NCBI GenBank assembly: GCA_029959085.1
Contig: JARWIR010000008.1
Span: 18,958,001-19,022,000, forward strand
Length of the DNA: 64,000 bases
Reading direction: 5' to 3'
Origin: Nemophila menziesii
Lineage: Eukaryota > Streptophyta > Magnoliopsida > Boraginales > Hydrophyllaceae
The notes under the pieces are model-generated. The model saw only the letters and a program-made list of their open reading frames with translations, was not told the DNA's origin and searched no databases. Position numbers and translations under genes: made by a program. Positions 32,407-44,644 of the stretch are shown piece after piece. Positions within the stretch are counted from its first letter, which is position 1. Each line of letters starts with the position of its first letter.

Positions 32407-33991
32407 GAGAAAATGACACTTAGGGTCTTGAATACACACCCCTCTTTTTAATTTTAACCCCTCTTTCCTTCTCTTTTTACTAAAGACCTCAATTTGAATC
32501 TTACACTAAAATCCAAAATTTTAATTACATTTTTACCCTGCTTTGTTTTTTATTTCTAATATATACTAAATATATTATTTCTAAACCTAATAACTACTCA
32601 CTTTACCGTCAACCATTTCTCTCTCTTCCTACTCATCCAAAAGCTCTCCCTCCTCCTTCATGAACCTTCACCATAGCACCACCACCTCCCTCCTCCCTCA
32701 TTAACCTCCACCATAGCTTCAGCTCTCTCTCTCTCTCTCTCTCGTTTTCCAGAGAGAATCACAGCTCCACCTCTCTCTCTCGTTTTCCAGTTTCCCATCT
32801 CCGGTAGCTTCATCTCACCGTTCAAGAGCTCTGATGGCCACCCCACAAACACCACCACCAAGCTCTATCCATGGCTTCACTTCGTAACCCCAGCGCGAGC
32901 AAGGAACCTGCACAAATGAAGAAGAACCAGCGAATCTTCTCAACGAATCTTCTCCGTTAGCTGCAGCAGATCGTGTTATTTGTGGATCTCAACGAATTTT
33001 CCATCGAAGAAGAACCAGATCTGGTGGTGTTATGTTGGTGGTGGCGCTCGGTGGTGGTGGTGTTATGGTGGTACTGCAGATCCACACGAAGAAGACCACT
33101 GCAGATCCTTCGTTGCAGCACTATTCGCAGCTAGATCGCGCCTCCATCCTTCGTTGCAGTGTTGTTCGCATATGAGGTCCGCCGTTCGAATCTCAACTGG
33201 AGGTAGCATCGGAGAAGACATTCGAGCTCAGTGGTGTTATGGTGGCCTCGTCGAATCTTTGCAGCAGCTAATCTTCATCGAGCTCACAGCTACCTTTTTG
33301 TTTGATGCCGGAAAACGAAGCTGGAGGTGGTGGGCTGCTCCGATCTGCTACTGGAAAACACTGCTTGCTGATGCTTCTTTCGTCGAGCTCTGATGTGTTT
33401 TTTTTAATGTGTAGATGAGTTGATTGTTGACCAGATCTGGTCAACTATTTAGTTAGATTAGGTAGGTATTTTTTTTAATTGTGGCTGATTTGAATTTGTA
33501 TAAAAAGTTAATAAATTATTATTTTGCTATTTATCTTTGTTTTTTTTTTAAATACTCAACAATATTTATAGAGTACTCATCGAAATTAGGTAGTACTCAA
33601 TAAATTTACAAAATACTCATCAAAATTATCAGAGTATTCACCCAAATTATTGGAGTACTCAGCAAAATGTATAGAGTACTCAACAAAATTTATAGAGTAC
33701 TCAACAAAATCTATAGAGTACTCCATTATTTTATTCCGATACTCATCAAATTTAGCCGACCGGTGACTGGTGGTCGGAGGTCGCCGGTCCGTGGTAGGTG
33801 GTCAAAGGTAGGTGAGTAGTGGTAGGTAGTGGAGAGAGAAATAGTGACATCATATTATTTTTTTTGTCTTTTAGTGTTAGTAAAGGTAGGAAAGACAATT
33901 GTCAAAATAGAGGTTTCTAATAAAAAAAAAATTTGAATCATACTCTATAGAGAATAAAGATGGTCTCCAAAACCTGAAGTATAATTCACCC
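32407..33991 (-). mobile_element. MULE-like element B (sister of element A)
   Basis: A 1,585-bp element with perfect 9-bp flanks AAATATTAA (32398-32406 and 33992-34000). The paralogous site at 53218-53226 has a single AAATATTAA followed by the same downstream sequence, so it is the unoccupied site. Ends match element A (TAGGGTCTTG near one end, GGGTGAATTATA at the other). It contains a GAGTACTC array (33545-33740), AGATCTGG motifs, GGTGGTGGT runs, and a GC-rich core (32600-33400) with frames up to 137 codons that I do not recognise. Non-autonomous. Confidence 0.9.
33545..33740. repeat. GAGTACTC array in MULE B
   Basis: About ten copies of (G)AGTACTC separated by AACAAAATTTATA-like spacers, the same motif as in element A but with a different spacer. 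Confidence 0.8.
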
Positions 33992-34000
33992 AAATATTAA

Positions 34001-34959
34001 TGAAAGAGACGTGCCCCTTATATTGTACCTCAATATTGTTTGGATTGAACAAGCAAAAAAGATTAGAATATAATTGAAAAAAAACAAAGGTTAATTATAA
34101 ACATAGTCCTTTTCTGTAATTGTATCTTTATTTTTTTTATAATTGTTTGGTTCTTATGCTTTCTCCATGTTACCAAGTTAGTCCTTTTGTGGGCTTTCGT
34201 CAATTGTGAATTATAATTACACAATAAGTTCCTCTCGTCATTATTTACACGATAAGTTCTTCTCGTCATTTCCTTTGGCATTATTTGTAACACGAAACAG
34301 TGAGAAGAAAAAAGTGGTACTTTGGAAGATGAAAAGAATGATCTTATCAGCCAGCTTTCTCATGGAAATACAAAAAAGTGGTACTTTGGAAGATGAAAAG
34401 AATGATCTTATCAGCAAGCTTTCTCATGGAAATACACAATGTGAGCTCTTCTTCCTAGTCTTCATTTGAGTTTTCTTCTGATTTATGCGAGATTAATGTT
34501 TAGTTGATTATTTAGTAATTTTCTAAGTACTATATTAGGTAGAAATTTCCATGAATTTCTCCTTGTCTATTTTAATTTCGAATATAAATAGTAATTTTAA
34601 ATTTCTTTTTACTTATTTAATCTTATTCTGAATTACATCAATCTACTATGAAATGCAGTTACGAGTTTTTCTTACATCATAACACAACTCCATATCCTCT
34701 TATACCTTGTTTTTTTATCGATCTTGATTGTACACATTCTAGAGGTGGGAAAGAGCTAATATAATATATGTACGGACACTAGTGATGATAGTCAAATATA
34801 AATCAAAATAACTCATAAATTCACATGTTCAGGATGAAAAAGGATAAAGTCATACATAAATTTCAACAACCATAAGAAATACCATACTGTGAATGGAAAA
34901 AATTCAAAAACATAGTCAATCATTCAAGAAAATTAACAAACATAAACACCATCTGCTCA
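34001..34959. other. 3' flank of SKP1-like gene 1
   Basis: Non-coding in my reading. It includes the 64-bp tandem duplication with GTGGTACTTTGGAAGATGAA at 34314 and 34378, and the single GCAAG at 34414-34418 that corresponds to the Copia insertion site in copy 2. The 87-codon frame at 34206-34469 spans this duplication and is not supported. Confidence 0.5.
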
Positions 34960-35618
34960 CTAAAAAGCCCAATTATGTTCCCTGCGAACTTCTGCTTCCT
35001 CCTCAGGACTATAATCGTTCTCGATATTGAATTTCTTACGAATTTGTTCTGGAGTGCTGCATTCCTTCATCATGTCAGCCACTCTTTTACAGGTGAGGTC
35101 GAGCAAACTCTTAATGTCCAAAAAGTTTGCAGCCTGAAACACACACAAAAAATCATCATGTACATATAACCTTTTTGAAATCTCAAACAAAAAAGCACAA
35201 TACAATTATATCAAACTTTGCAATTAAACTATCAATAATAATAAACAAAATATAAAATATAAAATGAGATAATTGAAGAAATAAGGGTAAAGAATCAAAC
35301 CATAATGAGATCGAAAAGCGTATCCTGGTCGACTTTGAGAAATTGCTGGTCGAATAGTTGCAGATCCTCAGCACTGATAGAATTAGCCGAGGAGTCGATG
35401 TGGCGCTTACAATAATCAATTACTTTGGAAAGAATCTTGCTATCAATGTTGAATAATGGGATTGTGGTTTCAGCGCATTTATCCTCAATCATGAATTTGA
35501 GTGTTTTGGACAAAACTGCGACAGACTCAACCACTTGGAAGCTCACACCGTCAGAGCTTTTTAATGTTATCATTTTTCCATTTGCTGATGAACCAGAAGA
35601 TGAAGAAGAAGAAGACAT
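34960..35618 (-). CDS. SKP1: SKP1-like protein 1, two exons
   Basis: Exon 1 is 35301-35618 and exon 2 is 34960-35133, with a 167-bp intron (GTTTGATTC... to ...TTTCAG) in phase 0. The 163-residue product has a Ser-rich start, then the SKP1 POZ domain from residue 16 ([40 protein letters not shown]) and the C-terminal dimerisation domain ([39 protein letters not shown]). SKP1 bridges Cullin-1 and F-box proteins in SCF ubiquitin ligases. Length and intron position fit plant family members. It lacks the usual final Glu and has one extra residue in [10 protein letters not shown]. Start chosen at the first ATG, after GGCGGCG. TATA-like TATATAAATATA lies about 90 bp upstream (near 35705). Its paralogue is at 59716-60606. 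The frame is intact, so it is probably functional; expression unknown. Confidence 0.9.
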
Positions 35619-35698
35619 CGCCGCCGCCAGGTAAGCTTTTTTGATGATGGAAATGAATAATAATTTTTCAACCTTAGCATTAGCCGAGCACAGAGAGA

Positions 35699-35714
35699 AT
35701 ATATTTATATATAG
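35699..35714 (-). promoter_or_regulatory. TATA box of SKP1-like gene 1
   Basis: CTATATATAAATATATTC on the minus strand, about 85-95 bp before the ATG. The homologous position in gene 2 is an expanded (TA)n run. Confidence 0.6.
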
Positions 35715-35719
35715 AAAGG

Positions 35720-37581
35720 GGATTTAGGTTTTTTTTTGTTATTAATTTACACTTATATCCCTCCCACCCGGGTACGAATGTGCTGGCATTATTCGTCGTT
35801 TTAAGGATTTTGTATATTTACATTTATCTCCCCTTCCATTTTATAAAAAGAAAAATCAGTGTATATATTTTTGGTTAGCTGTATTTATGCGATTGGTGAA
35901 TTGTCATGTTTGTCGCTTCTGAGATAAGACGGACCAGAAAGTTACAATATAAAGATAAGGGATTACAGTAAAACTCACGCCAATGGTAGGAAAGTTATCT
36001 TGATTATTTCCCAAATATGAATAACCTTTGTTTTTTTCCATTGTCTCCTTTGCCTCGTGCAATTCAAATAAGGTCATTAAGCTACACTTTTACCCATAAG
36101 GAAACAAATGTTACTCACAAGTAGTTTGTATTAGTCTTTAGATTGAATTATAACACGTATATGTTTAATGGTTACTTGTATAAATGAGCTGAAAAGAAAC
36201 ATAACTTAGCACTTTATAATATCTATTGGTAGACACATGTTTCTATGAAATGTTCTTCGATTTATTAATGCACAACTGGCATGAATAAAGTGTTAGAGTA
36301 ATCAAACTCATTATTCTACAACCTCTCATAATTCAAACAGAACCAAACATCAATATTTCAGAATGAACAAGGATTGAGTTCCGAGTTGTAAAGTAAACAT
36401 TAATGAGTAAAACATCGATAAATAGAGCTTTACAATTGACCTTCATTGGAAAATTTGACTAGGCAATCGACATTTTTATGAATCGACATTTTTATGATGG
36501 CTAGTCATGAAGCTCTATTTTATTTCTATTTGTGTCACAAAAATTTACTTCACAACTTGAACTTGAATCTGAATCCTAAGCTAGTTCTATCTTCAACAAT
36601 CTGAAATAATGATGCATGCTCTTAAGAAAGATATCTATCTCCACCCGTCGCAAAGGACTACAATTCTATTTTATGGTCCCCCAAATTTTCAGAATTTTAC
36701 TTGGCCCCCAGTTTTTTATAATAATCTTTTTAGGCCTTGATTTATTCTGAAAGTATGAATGTTTTGTTGTTTCTGTGTTTTGTATAATATAAGGATTTAG
36801 TGTAATAAATTCAAAAAATTAATCTAGGGACCAATAGTGCAATTTTTGCATAATAAAAGGACCTACCGTGCAATTGAGTCAAAACAAATCAGCCATTGAT
36901 CTCCAGCCCTTGTTATCTATTTCAGAAATTGCATAAGGCAACCATATATGAAATCATCATAAATCGATTTTTCTCAGTAGACATAACTGTTACAAAAGCA
37001 ATAAAAACAACATATACACTAAACATTATTAGCGAATTATATAAAGCAACCAATTTAAGGGTGTATTTGGAATGATGACTTGCCTTGGGTATTCTTGACT
37101 GAAGCATTAGCATTGGGTTTACAAGGGGTGGTTGGGCTCAGTCAATATATCCGTGATTAAGGCGTTCCACCACCAACGATAAATCAACCAACATATATTA
37201 AAAAGAGGTAAAATTAAATCATGGAGAACTGAACTTCATAAATTGCATGAAGCTAACAAAAAAAAAGGGATATCGAACATTACCCTTATAAAATTGCATG
37301 AATTAATCAACTTCAGAATTACAAACGCTTGCTAAGGACCTTGTTCGGATAGCACTAGTCAGAACGAAATGCAAAGCTAAAGAGCGAGTATTTCTTGTTT
37401 CAATCGAAGTATAATTTCGGACGAAAGGAAATGGAATGATTTTGAAAGGGAAATTTTCCAATGGTCCTTGGACTATACCTTTTTCGCCAATTTGGTCCTT
37501 GAACTTCGTAAGTTTTAGACTTGGTGACCTTCTTTTTCCACCATCAAATTTTATTTTATTTCTTTTTCAAAGGAAATATAT
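35720..37581. other. 5' flank of SKP1-like gene 1
   Basis: Non-coding, but alignable with 60720-62600 throughout. Contains a short tandem duplication AATCGACATTTTTATG at 36467-36500. No second gene recognised. Confidence 0.5.
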
Positions 37582-37584
37582 TAA

Positions 37585-37800
37585 GGACTCGTTTGAAAGT
37601 GCTTATTTTTTAGAGAAAAAAACACTTTTAGAATAAAATTTAAATTTGAAAAAATTATTTTAAAAAAAATTTAGAAATCTAAAATCATTTTAAGTACTTT
37701 TTTTAAGTCTTATAAAAGTGTTTTTCAAGGTCTAAAATACTTTAAAAGTCTTAAAAACACTTTTAAGTGATTTTTCACAAAAACACTTCCAAACGGGCAC
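37585..37800. mobile_element. Tourist-like MITE, copy 3
   Basis: 216 bp with ends GGACTCGTTTGAAAGTG and GTGCCCGTTTGGAAGTG (complement), flanked by TAA on both sides (37582-37584, 37801-37803). It lies at the right edge of duplication copy 1; copy 2 has ATATTAATGAATG here without the MITE. Confidence 0.7.
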
Positions 37801-38000
37801 TAACACGAGAATTGGAGAAGCAATGCTCAAGAATTTTAGGGTTTGCTATTAAGACCAAGTGGGTATTGAAGGCACCAACAACAGACAAGAAAATAGGGTT
37901 ACGACAAACGTTTCTGCATCTCATACAAGGAATACTAAACATCAGCACCGGGGAACACGGAAGATTACTTTTCGTTACATGGGAAAAGGGAAAAATTAAC

Positions 38001-38075
38001 CAGTTAGGTGAGCTCAACTAGCTAGGACCTGTCTCTCAACTAAGAGGTACAAGGTTCGAATCTCTCTCAGAACAT
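38001..38075 (+). mobile_element. tRNA-derived SINE-like head
   Basis: GTGAGCTCAACTAGC (A-box-like) and AAGGTTCGAATCTC (B box, 38051-38064) are spaced as in an RNA polymerase III promoter of tRNA origin. It does not fold into a complete tRNA. Extent downstream uncertain. Confidence 0.45.
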
Positions 38076-38273
38076 CTAGTTTTACGTGGAAAGAGGAGAC
38101 GAGATATGTTTTTTACGAGGAGGGTGAACATAAAATCTGGCATGTTTGCAGGTTCCAAGAGGCGAAGCTCATTATGACTACAGAGAAGATTCACGAAACG
38201 AGACACTTTAGAGTCTTCAGCTTCCATAGTGCGGTCCACGTAGAGTGGAAATCTGAAGCTCTTAGGGACGCTA

Positions 38274-39447
38274 ATGATATGGGAACTAGACACCTGGCCA
38301 CTAATCATATTTAATCCCACCGTTTTTTATTTGATGAGCATACAAATTAACATGGTATTTAAGGTCATTTCTTCTATTAATCTACCTTTTAACCAAAAGC
38401 TTTCTTTTATCTCTTATTCTAATATTATTTTCACTAATAAACCCTCTCCCTACTACATAAATATTAAGAAAATTATAGACTACTTGTTATGTGCTAAGTA
38501 TTACACCAGGTACTTCACTTTGATGCCTACTCACTATAGACATGCTTTACCTATAACACAACTGCATGAATCGGAAGATGAAGAGATAGGAGTCATTAGC
38601 CTGGATATTAGGGTACACAACGTCGAACACCTTGATAGAGGGAGGGTTTTTATGGTTCGTATAATGTGTGACGAGAAGATCAATTTGGCTGGCTTCAGGA
38701 AATGGGTATTTAACAGATGGATAGTAAAAGGGAATGTCTCTATCACAGATAGTCTTGCTATACCTAACTGCTTTAGATTGGAGATTGACAATAAACGAGA
38801 ACGTGATAGGTTATGGGGACTAAGACCAGGGAATATGATTGCCTTTCACGCTGGGTTCACAAAAGGAAATGGTGCTTTCAATAGTACGTATACCACTTCT
38901 AGCTACTCAGCAGCTTGAGTACAGGTAAATGGTTTATCGCATATTCAAAATACTATTAGCACTGTTAAGAATATCACTAGATGTTTTGCTGATTTAGAAG
39001 AGATAGACTTCCCAAAGGATGATAACGAGATTGTCAAAACTCTTAGATTTAGGGCTAGTTTCTGTGTCCTATACCCCATTCCCTATGGGTTTATCTTCGT
39101 GAGGAGGACGGAGTGGCTTGGGTTACGTTCAAATTTAAGAATATTGGTATTTTTTGTTACGCATGTGGTAACGTGGACATATGAAAGAGAATTGCGAGTA
39201 CCCTGTGGAGAGAGAAGGCCTTTCAGAGGTAAAGCTTCGGATTGTCTCATGGAGTATGGAAAACGTAATAAAAGAAACACTTGATCAACCACTTTTTAGA
39301 ATACAGAAACGAGTCGGTTGTGTGTTTAGCTCACATATAAGAGCTTATACCTGGGATAGGAAGGAAGATAGATCACCACCACCAACAACTGAGGGTAGAG
39401 AACGCGAGTTGAGGAATAAGAGAATGATAGGGGGCTCGCAAAGATAA
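38274..39447 (+). pseudogene. LINE-1 ORF1 (DUF4283 and zinc knuckle), broken
   Basis: The frame ending at 38918 contains INLAGFRKWVFNRWIVKGNV and FRLEIDNKRERDRLWGLRPG, a DUF4283-like body. It continues after a stop as a segment with ITRCFADLEEIDFPKDDNE. Near 39150 a zinc knuckle is readable only by changing frame in the middle (CYACGN, then GHMKENC). A basic tail with WDRKEDRSPPP follows to 39447. This is the RNA-binding ORF1 of an L1-type LINE, upstream of the endonuclease at 39990. At least two stops and one frameshift inactivate it. Confidence 0.75.
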
Positions 39448-39989
39448 AGATAACTCAAATGAAAGTTTAGAGACTGGAGGTGACTATGATATGGGGTGAA
39501 AATAATACCATGAGGAAGGAGACTTTGGAAGAAGTGATGGTAAACGACATCTAATAAACACATGAAATGGCAAACGACATCTAATAAACTCCAGAAGCAT
39601 AAGTCTACGGTTTTTTAGTGCTCAAGGTAACCGTTTCAGAAAATTGACCCTTGAAGAAGGGAATGTTAATTAGGGTGGTGATTCTGATAGAAAGGACAGG
39701 AGTAGAGAGGATTTGAGCAATAGTGACTTTGCAGAGATTTATGGAACGAAGAATGGAGATACTGAGATTGAGAAAGAGGATGAGCCAGAAGATATTAAGG
39801 ATGGGCAGCAACAGGCTACATATGAAGGAAATGGATAGGGTACATGGGCATTTGATTCAAATAGAAAATGTATGTATGACAGAGAATACGCAAGTATTAG
39901 AGGTAAGGTGGGACTTATAGATCATGGTAGGGGAAGAAGAGGGGGTAGGGGAAGACGAGGCGGCAGCCACTTGGAGTTGGCTGCGGAAC

Positions 39990-40910
39990 GGGAATGATTA
40001 CAATATTCTGGAACGGTCAGGGTATTAGCCCCCCCTTGACAGTCCAGGTATTGAAGGCCATGGTGGATGAACACAGACTTGCAATGGCTTTTTATTGTGA
40101 GACTATGCATATGGAGAAGGATGCTCCATTGGTTTTAAGAAGTCTGAAGTTTGACAACTCTTTTGGTGAACCCACAGGGTAGAATGGATCATTTGGGGGG
40201 GGGGGGGGGGTGTGGAACTCTACTACAACTTTAACTATTTTGGACTATGGACCTTATTTTATTTCAGTTTCAATTAATGATAATGTACTTTCTTATTACT
40301 ATGTTTTGTGCATGCTCCAAACTTATACAGTGAATGTCAAACATTTTACAATCAATTAACACAATGACGATTACAACATGATGACCCTGTCATCATTATA
40401 GGCGACTTCAATGACATCTCACATGGGAATGATTAACTCAGCAAATCCCTTCCCAATCAACAAGATATTCTAAACTTCAATTTGTTTCTTTTTAACAACA
40501 TTCTAAATGAAATTCAGACATATGGAAGTTACTTCACGTGGACTAATAGAAGAACGGAAGACAACATTGTCAAGTCTAATATTGATAAAGCTTTCGCTTC
40601 TACAGAATGGGTGGAAGCTCTTCCAAATTCAATTGGATACTTACCACCAGCAATGGGATCTGATCACTCACCTATCACTCTTCTCCCACAAGGGAAAGGG
40701 AGACGTCATATGAAACATTTTAAATTTGAAACTAACTGGTTTTCTCATGATCAGTGTAGAACCATCATTTCCGATTCCTGGGAAGATCCTATCAATAACG
40801 AACCTCTACATGTTGTACTTCAAAATAGGGAGGCGGCCACCTTCGCTTTAACCAACTGGAATAAGAATACTTTCCCGAATAACAAGAAGAAGATTAAAGA
40901 ACTTGAGTGA
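39990..40910 (+). pseudogene. LINE-1 ORF2 endonuclease (APE-like), broken
   Basis: Starts FWNGQGISPPLTVQVLKAMV at 40000, with FYCETMHME at the position of the catalytic Glu. After a frameshift region containing a 16-G run (40195-40210) come IIGDFNDISHGN (40395) and, at about 40660, GSDHSPITLLP, the His motif of apurinic/apyrimidinic-type LINE endonucleases. It should nick target DNA to prime reverse transcription. Stops after NDISHGND and after KKKIKELE. Confidence 0.8.
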
Positions 40911-41049
40911 CAACTGATTGAGATTACAAATGCACCGTTTTCTCAACACAATCAAAGGGAGGAAGTGACCGTTAGGAATCAGCTTCAGATGTATTGGAAG
41001 AGGGAAGAAATTTACTGGGCTGATAGAGCTAGATATTAATGAATTCATT

Positions 41050-43100
41050 ATGGCGACAAGAATACACAGTATTTTTTTGTGCTCACATCACAACGGAGAA
41101 ACTTAAATATGATTGCAGGGATTCAAAATGAGAATGGATGCAAAATGATAAAGACATAAAATTGCAATTCAACAATTTCTATAAACATTTACTCAATGGA
41201 CGGGATACAACGAAATTAGAAAGTTCCTTAAGAAGTATTACATCAAAGGTAACACCAGAAATAAAAATAAAACTGACGTCCATACCAGATGAAGAGGAAA
41301 TTAAACGAGTAGTATTTGACATGAATCCTAGCAAAGCACCGGGACCTGATGGCTTGAACGGGAAATTCTTTCAGGAATATTGGGATATCATTGGGAATGA
41401 TCTGGTTGATCTTGTTATTGATTTTTTTACTAACAACACATCCTTACTTCTTCTTCATGAGACACTAGGGCTGCAAACGAGTCGAGCCGAGCCGAATACT
41501 AGATGTACAGGCTTGGTTTGCTTATTTCTCGAGCCGAGTCGAGCCGAGCCGAGCTCAAATTTAAACGAGCCGGACCGAGCCGAGCTCAAATTTAAACGAG
41601 CCGAGCCCGAGCTTCCAATCATCCAAATCAGAAATGTTAGAACTTGTTTATTTAACTTATTGAACAATCTTTTTTAAAGTCGAGCACGAGTTGCTCATGA
41701 ACAATTTGTTTTTTATGGTTGAAATGGGACTTTCATGAGTGTGTGGTATGAAAGTATGAAACATAACACTAATGAAAAATAAATATCTAAAGAAATTAAA
41801 AATATCCAATTTAAAATATCCAATTAGATATTGAAGGTTTAATAATATATTTATAAGTAGAAAATTTATTTTTATTTATAATTCATAATTTTAAACGAGC
41901 TCACGAGCCGAGCTCGAGCAGGCTCGTTTACGTATCGAGCTTAAAATGGAGCTTGAGCTTGAGCTTGTTTACATTCGAGCCGATCTCGAACGAGCTTTTC
42001 TGCGAGCCGAGCTCGAGCTGCTCGCGAGCGGCTTGGTTCATTTGCAGCCCTATGAGACACTAATTACACTTATTCCAAAAGGAGACACACAGAACAGGGT
42101 GGGGGAGATTATTGTCTAATCTCCTGTGTTAATTTTGGCTACAAGATTATTGCTAAAATACTAGCGAACAGACTAAAAAAATATAATGAACAAGATTACT
42201 TCTCCAATGCAGACTGCTTTCATCAAAGGTCGAGCGATACAGGATAATATTATCATTGCTCAAGAAGTATCGTTCTTTATGAAACGTAAACTTAAGAAAG
42301 AATCGCACTTTGCAGTCATTAAACTGGATATAGCAAAAGCATTTGATCAGGTACGGTGGGACTTTCTCAGACTGTTATTAGTCAAAATGGGTTTTGACCA
42401 AAAGTGGATTAAATGGATTTGGAACTGTATTACATCTGTAACTTTTCAAATAAACATTAATGGAAAAGACAACCCCCATTCCAACCGGGACAAGGAATCA
42501 GACAAGGAAATCCATTATCTCCACTCTTATTTTCACTCCTTACAGAAGCACTTATTTCACTTCTAGAAACGAAAGTGGAGGACGGGCGAATTAAAGGTAT
42601 TCAAATCACACGTAACTGCCTGGTTATATCACACCTTCTGTTTGCAAATGACTCTTTATTTTTTCTGTCACTTGATGGCCAAGACATGGAAGAATTTCAA
42701 CAAATGTATTACAACGTATTGACGATATTCAGGCCAGAAAGTAAACTACAACAAATCGGCGATTTGTTTTAGCAAACAGACACCCGAAGGTATGCGATGG
42801 TTGGTGGCTACAACCTTACGGATTAAAGAAGCAAATGACTTGGGGAAATACCTTGGAATTCCATTGTGCCATAAAAGATCAAAGATAGAGATACTTGCAT
42901 GGATTGAGGACAAAGTTTTCAACAAAGCACAAGGATGGATTGCAAAACTACTGTCAGAGGGGGCCAAGGAAATTCTTATGAAAGTAGTTCTACATGCAAT
43001 ACCGACCTACGCAATGTCTATCTTCTCTTTCCCTCTTGGTTTTTGCAAGAAACTTACATCAATTATAGCACGTTTTTTGTGGAACTCATTATAGAAAAGG
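41050..43100 (+). pseudogene. LINE-1 reverse transcriptase, interrupted by a hAT element
   Basis: Motifs in order: FDMNPSKAPGPDGLNGKFFQ (41320-41380), then the hAT insertion at 41466-42052, ITLIPKGDTQNR immediately after it, QTAFIKGRAIQDNIIIAQE (42210), VIKLDIAKAFDQVRWDFL (42320), a frameshifted stretch at about 42480-42560, and HLLFANDSLFF (42630) where the family has FADD: one catalytic Asp is changed to Asn. LGKYLGIPLCHKRSK (42840) starts the thumb-like region. Non-LTR order and the ORF1/endonuclease context identify an L1-type LINE. Not functional. Confidence 0.85.
41466..42052. mobile_element. hAT-type element in LINE-1 reverse transcriptase
   Basis: 587 bp with inverted ends TAGGGCTGCAAACGAG and TAGGGCTGCAAATGAA (complement), flanked by the 8-bp duplication TGAGACAC (41458-41465 and 42053-42060). 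An 8-bp TSD and AGGGCTG ends are hAT hallmarks. Both sub-terminal parts are packed with CGAGCCGAGC. The LINE frame resumes directly after one TSD copy. Confidence 0.9.
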
Positions 43101-44235
43101 AAAATTTATTGGTTAGACTGGTAAAAGATGACGGCTACAAAAGCTGTTGGGGGAATGGGTTTCAGGGATATTAAAAGAGCAAATACATCACTCTTTGCCA
43201 CAAGCATGGCGAATTCTTAACAACCCAAACTCACTGGCGGGCAAGGGTACTCAAAGGTATTTGTTTTCCTAACAATAATTTCCTTGACGTAAAATTAAGG
43301 CAAAGTAGAACATGATCATGGGCAAGCATACTTGAAGGAAGGGATTTACTTATCCAACAATGCTTTATTCATATTGGAAACAGGGAATAAACACTCATTT
43401 GGAAACATAAATAGTTACCATCAGGGATAATTAAAGATAAACCACACGAAACAAATATGGAAACAGTTGATCAACTTATGAACGAACAAAGGACTGATTG
43501 GAATTGGGAGGCTATTGATTCAATGATCCAGGCACCTGTCAAAGGAGAAATCGGTAAGATTCCTCTACTTAATGTTGAAGATCAAGACATCTTTACATGG
43601 CCTCACTTCAGATCTGGCCAGTACACCACAAAATCAGGATACAAGATACTTACACAAATGGCAAACAACAATGAAGGACAGACTTCTACCCAAGCAGAAT
43701 TAAATGATCCAAAACTGTGGAATAGGGTCCTGGAAATCAAATATACCGAATAAGGTAAGATCTTTTACGTGGAAAGTCTGTCGGAATATCCTCCTTACGA
43801 AACAGTATCTATTTAATAGATATTGCACTGACGAAAAAAGTTGCACGTTGTGCGACAATGCTACAGATACAGTTGTAACCCTATTACTAGTATGCCCTTT
43901 CTGTAAGCATGTGTGGGCATGAACAACTCTTCAAATCAGAATACCGGAAACCGATCCTACTCAATCGGATACTGGATAACCAACCTTTGTGATAATTTGG
44001 GGGAAATGGTGTGGGAGCAACAAAAATTTATTACATATGTGTTACTGATACTACGGAACATTTGGAAATCAAAATTGAAAGTGCTACATGAGAATATCAA
44101 ACTTGAACCGAAAAACGTTATCATTGTTGTGCATGCAAGTATGACAGAGTTATATGGTCAACAATGGGATTCAGACCCACCGGTTCAAACAACAACGACT
44201 CAATCATCTCCTGGGGACAATTCGTGGAATCCGCA
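43100..44235 (+). pseudogene. LINE-1 ORF2 C-terminal part (zf-RVT)
   Basis: The frame at 43457-43753 has FTWPHFRSGQYTTKSGYKIL; the overlapping frame from 43745 has IPNKVRSFTWKVCRNIL, then CTLCDNATDTVVTLLLVCPF and KHVWA. This is the zf-RVT cysteine-rich domain (C-x2-C with downstream CPF) of plant LINEs. Frames change at about 43740 and 43920. The element ends against the LTR fragment at 44236. Confidence 0.75.
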
Positions 44236-44640
44236 TGATGTCTCCCATTTGTGATGATTTAATCTTAGTTGGAGACATCATTTTAGGTGTATTTATTAGG
44301 ATATAGGTCGATTTTATCATGATTTAGTACACTTTCCTATTTCGTGTCTTAATTTAATTATTTATTATTTTTAGAGTATATTGGGTTTAATTGTTTGTTA
44401 ATTGTGAAGCTTTAAAGATATATGGTAATTAGTTGAATGTCAAGTTAATTCTAAGAGATCAAGGAAAGAGGATAAACATGGAAGTTGGAGATAAAGGCAA
44501 GAAATATGAAAAAGGAAAAGATAAAGTTGCCAAATTAATCTGAATTCTAGCAGCTACGAACATAAAAGTGATCATAACTCAAGATTGACTAGGAATTTGA
44601 AAGAATGATCAGAATCAAAGTTATAGAGCTGGGATTGCTT
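44236..44640 (+). mobile_element. LTR fragment of the solo-LTR family (copy 3)
   Basis: Begins TGATGTCTCC at 44236 with the matching arm GGAGACATCA at 44271-44280, exactly the terminal hairpin of 2378-3967, followed by related AT-rich sequence. Only the first ~400 bp are present; it is cut off by the SINE-like sequence. Confidence 0.65.
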
Positions 44641-44644
44641 GTGC

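Larger units (their letters stand above)
31779..37584. repeat. Segmental duplication, copy 1 (contains SKP1-like gene 1)
   Basis: From about AATACCTAAAT at 31779 to GGAAATATATTAA at 37584 this segment aligns, in the same orientation and order, with 52209-62605. Shared landmarks include GTGAGTTAACTTGTAATGTA, the SKP1-like gene, and the non-coding upstream block with CAATAGTGCAATTT. Copy 1 alone carries the MULE at 32407-33991 and a 64-bp tandem duplication at about 34309-34436. Confidence 0.9.

Noticed and set aside
32980..33393. 137-codon open frame in MULE B
   Set aside because: Trp/Gly-rich low-complexity translation of GGTGGTGGT repeats; no counterpart in MULE A.
34206..34469. 87-codon frame beside SKP1-like gene 1
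   Set aside because: It spans a recent 64-bp tandem duplication and is not preserved in duplication copy 2.
38001..38075. Candidate tRNA gene
   Set aside because: A- and B-box-like strings are present but no complete cloverleaf; better explained as a SINE head.
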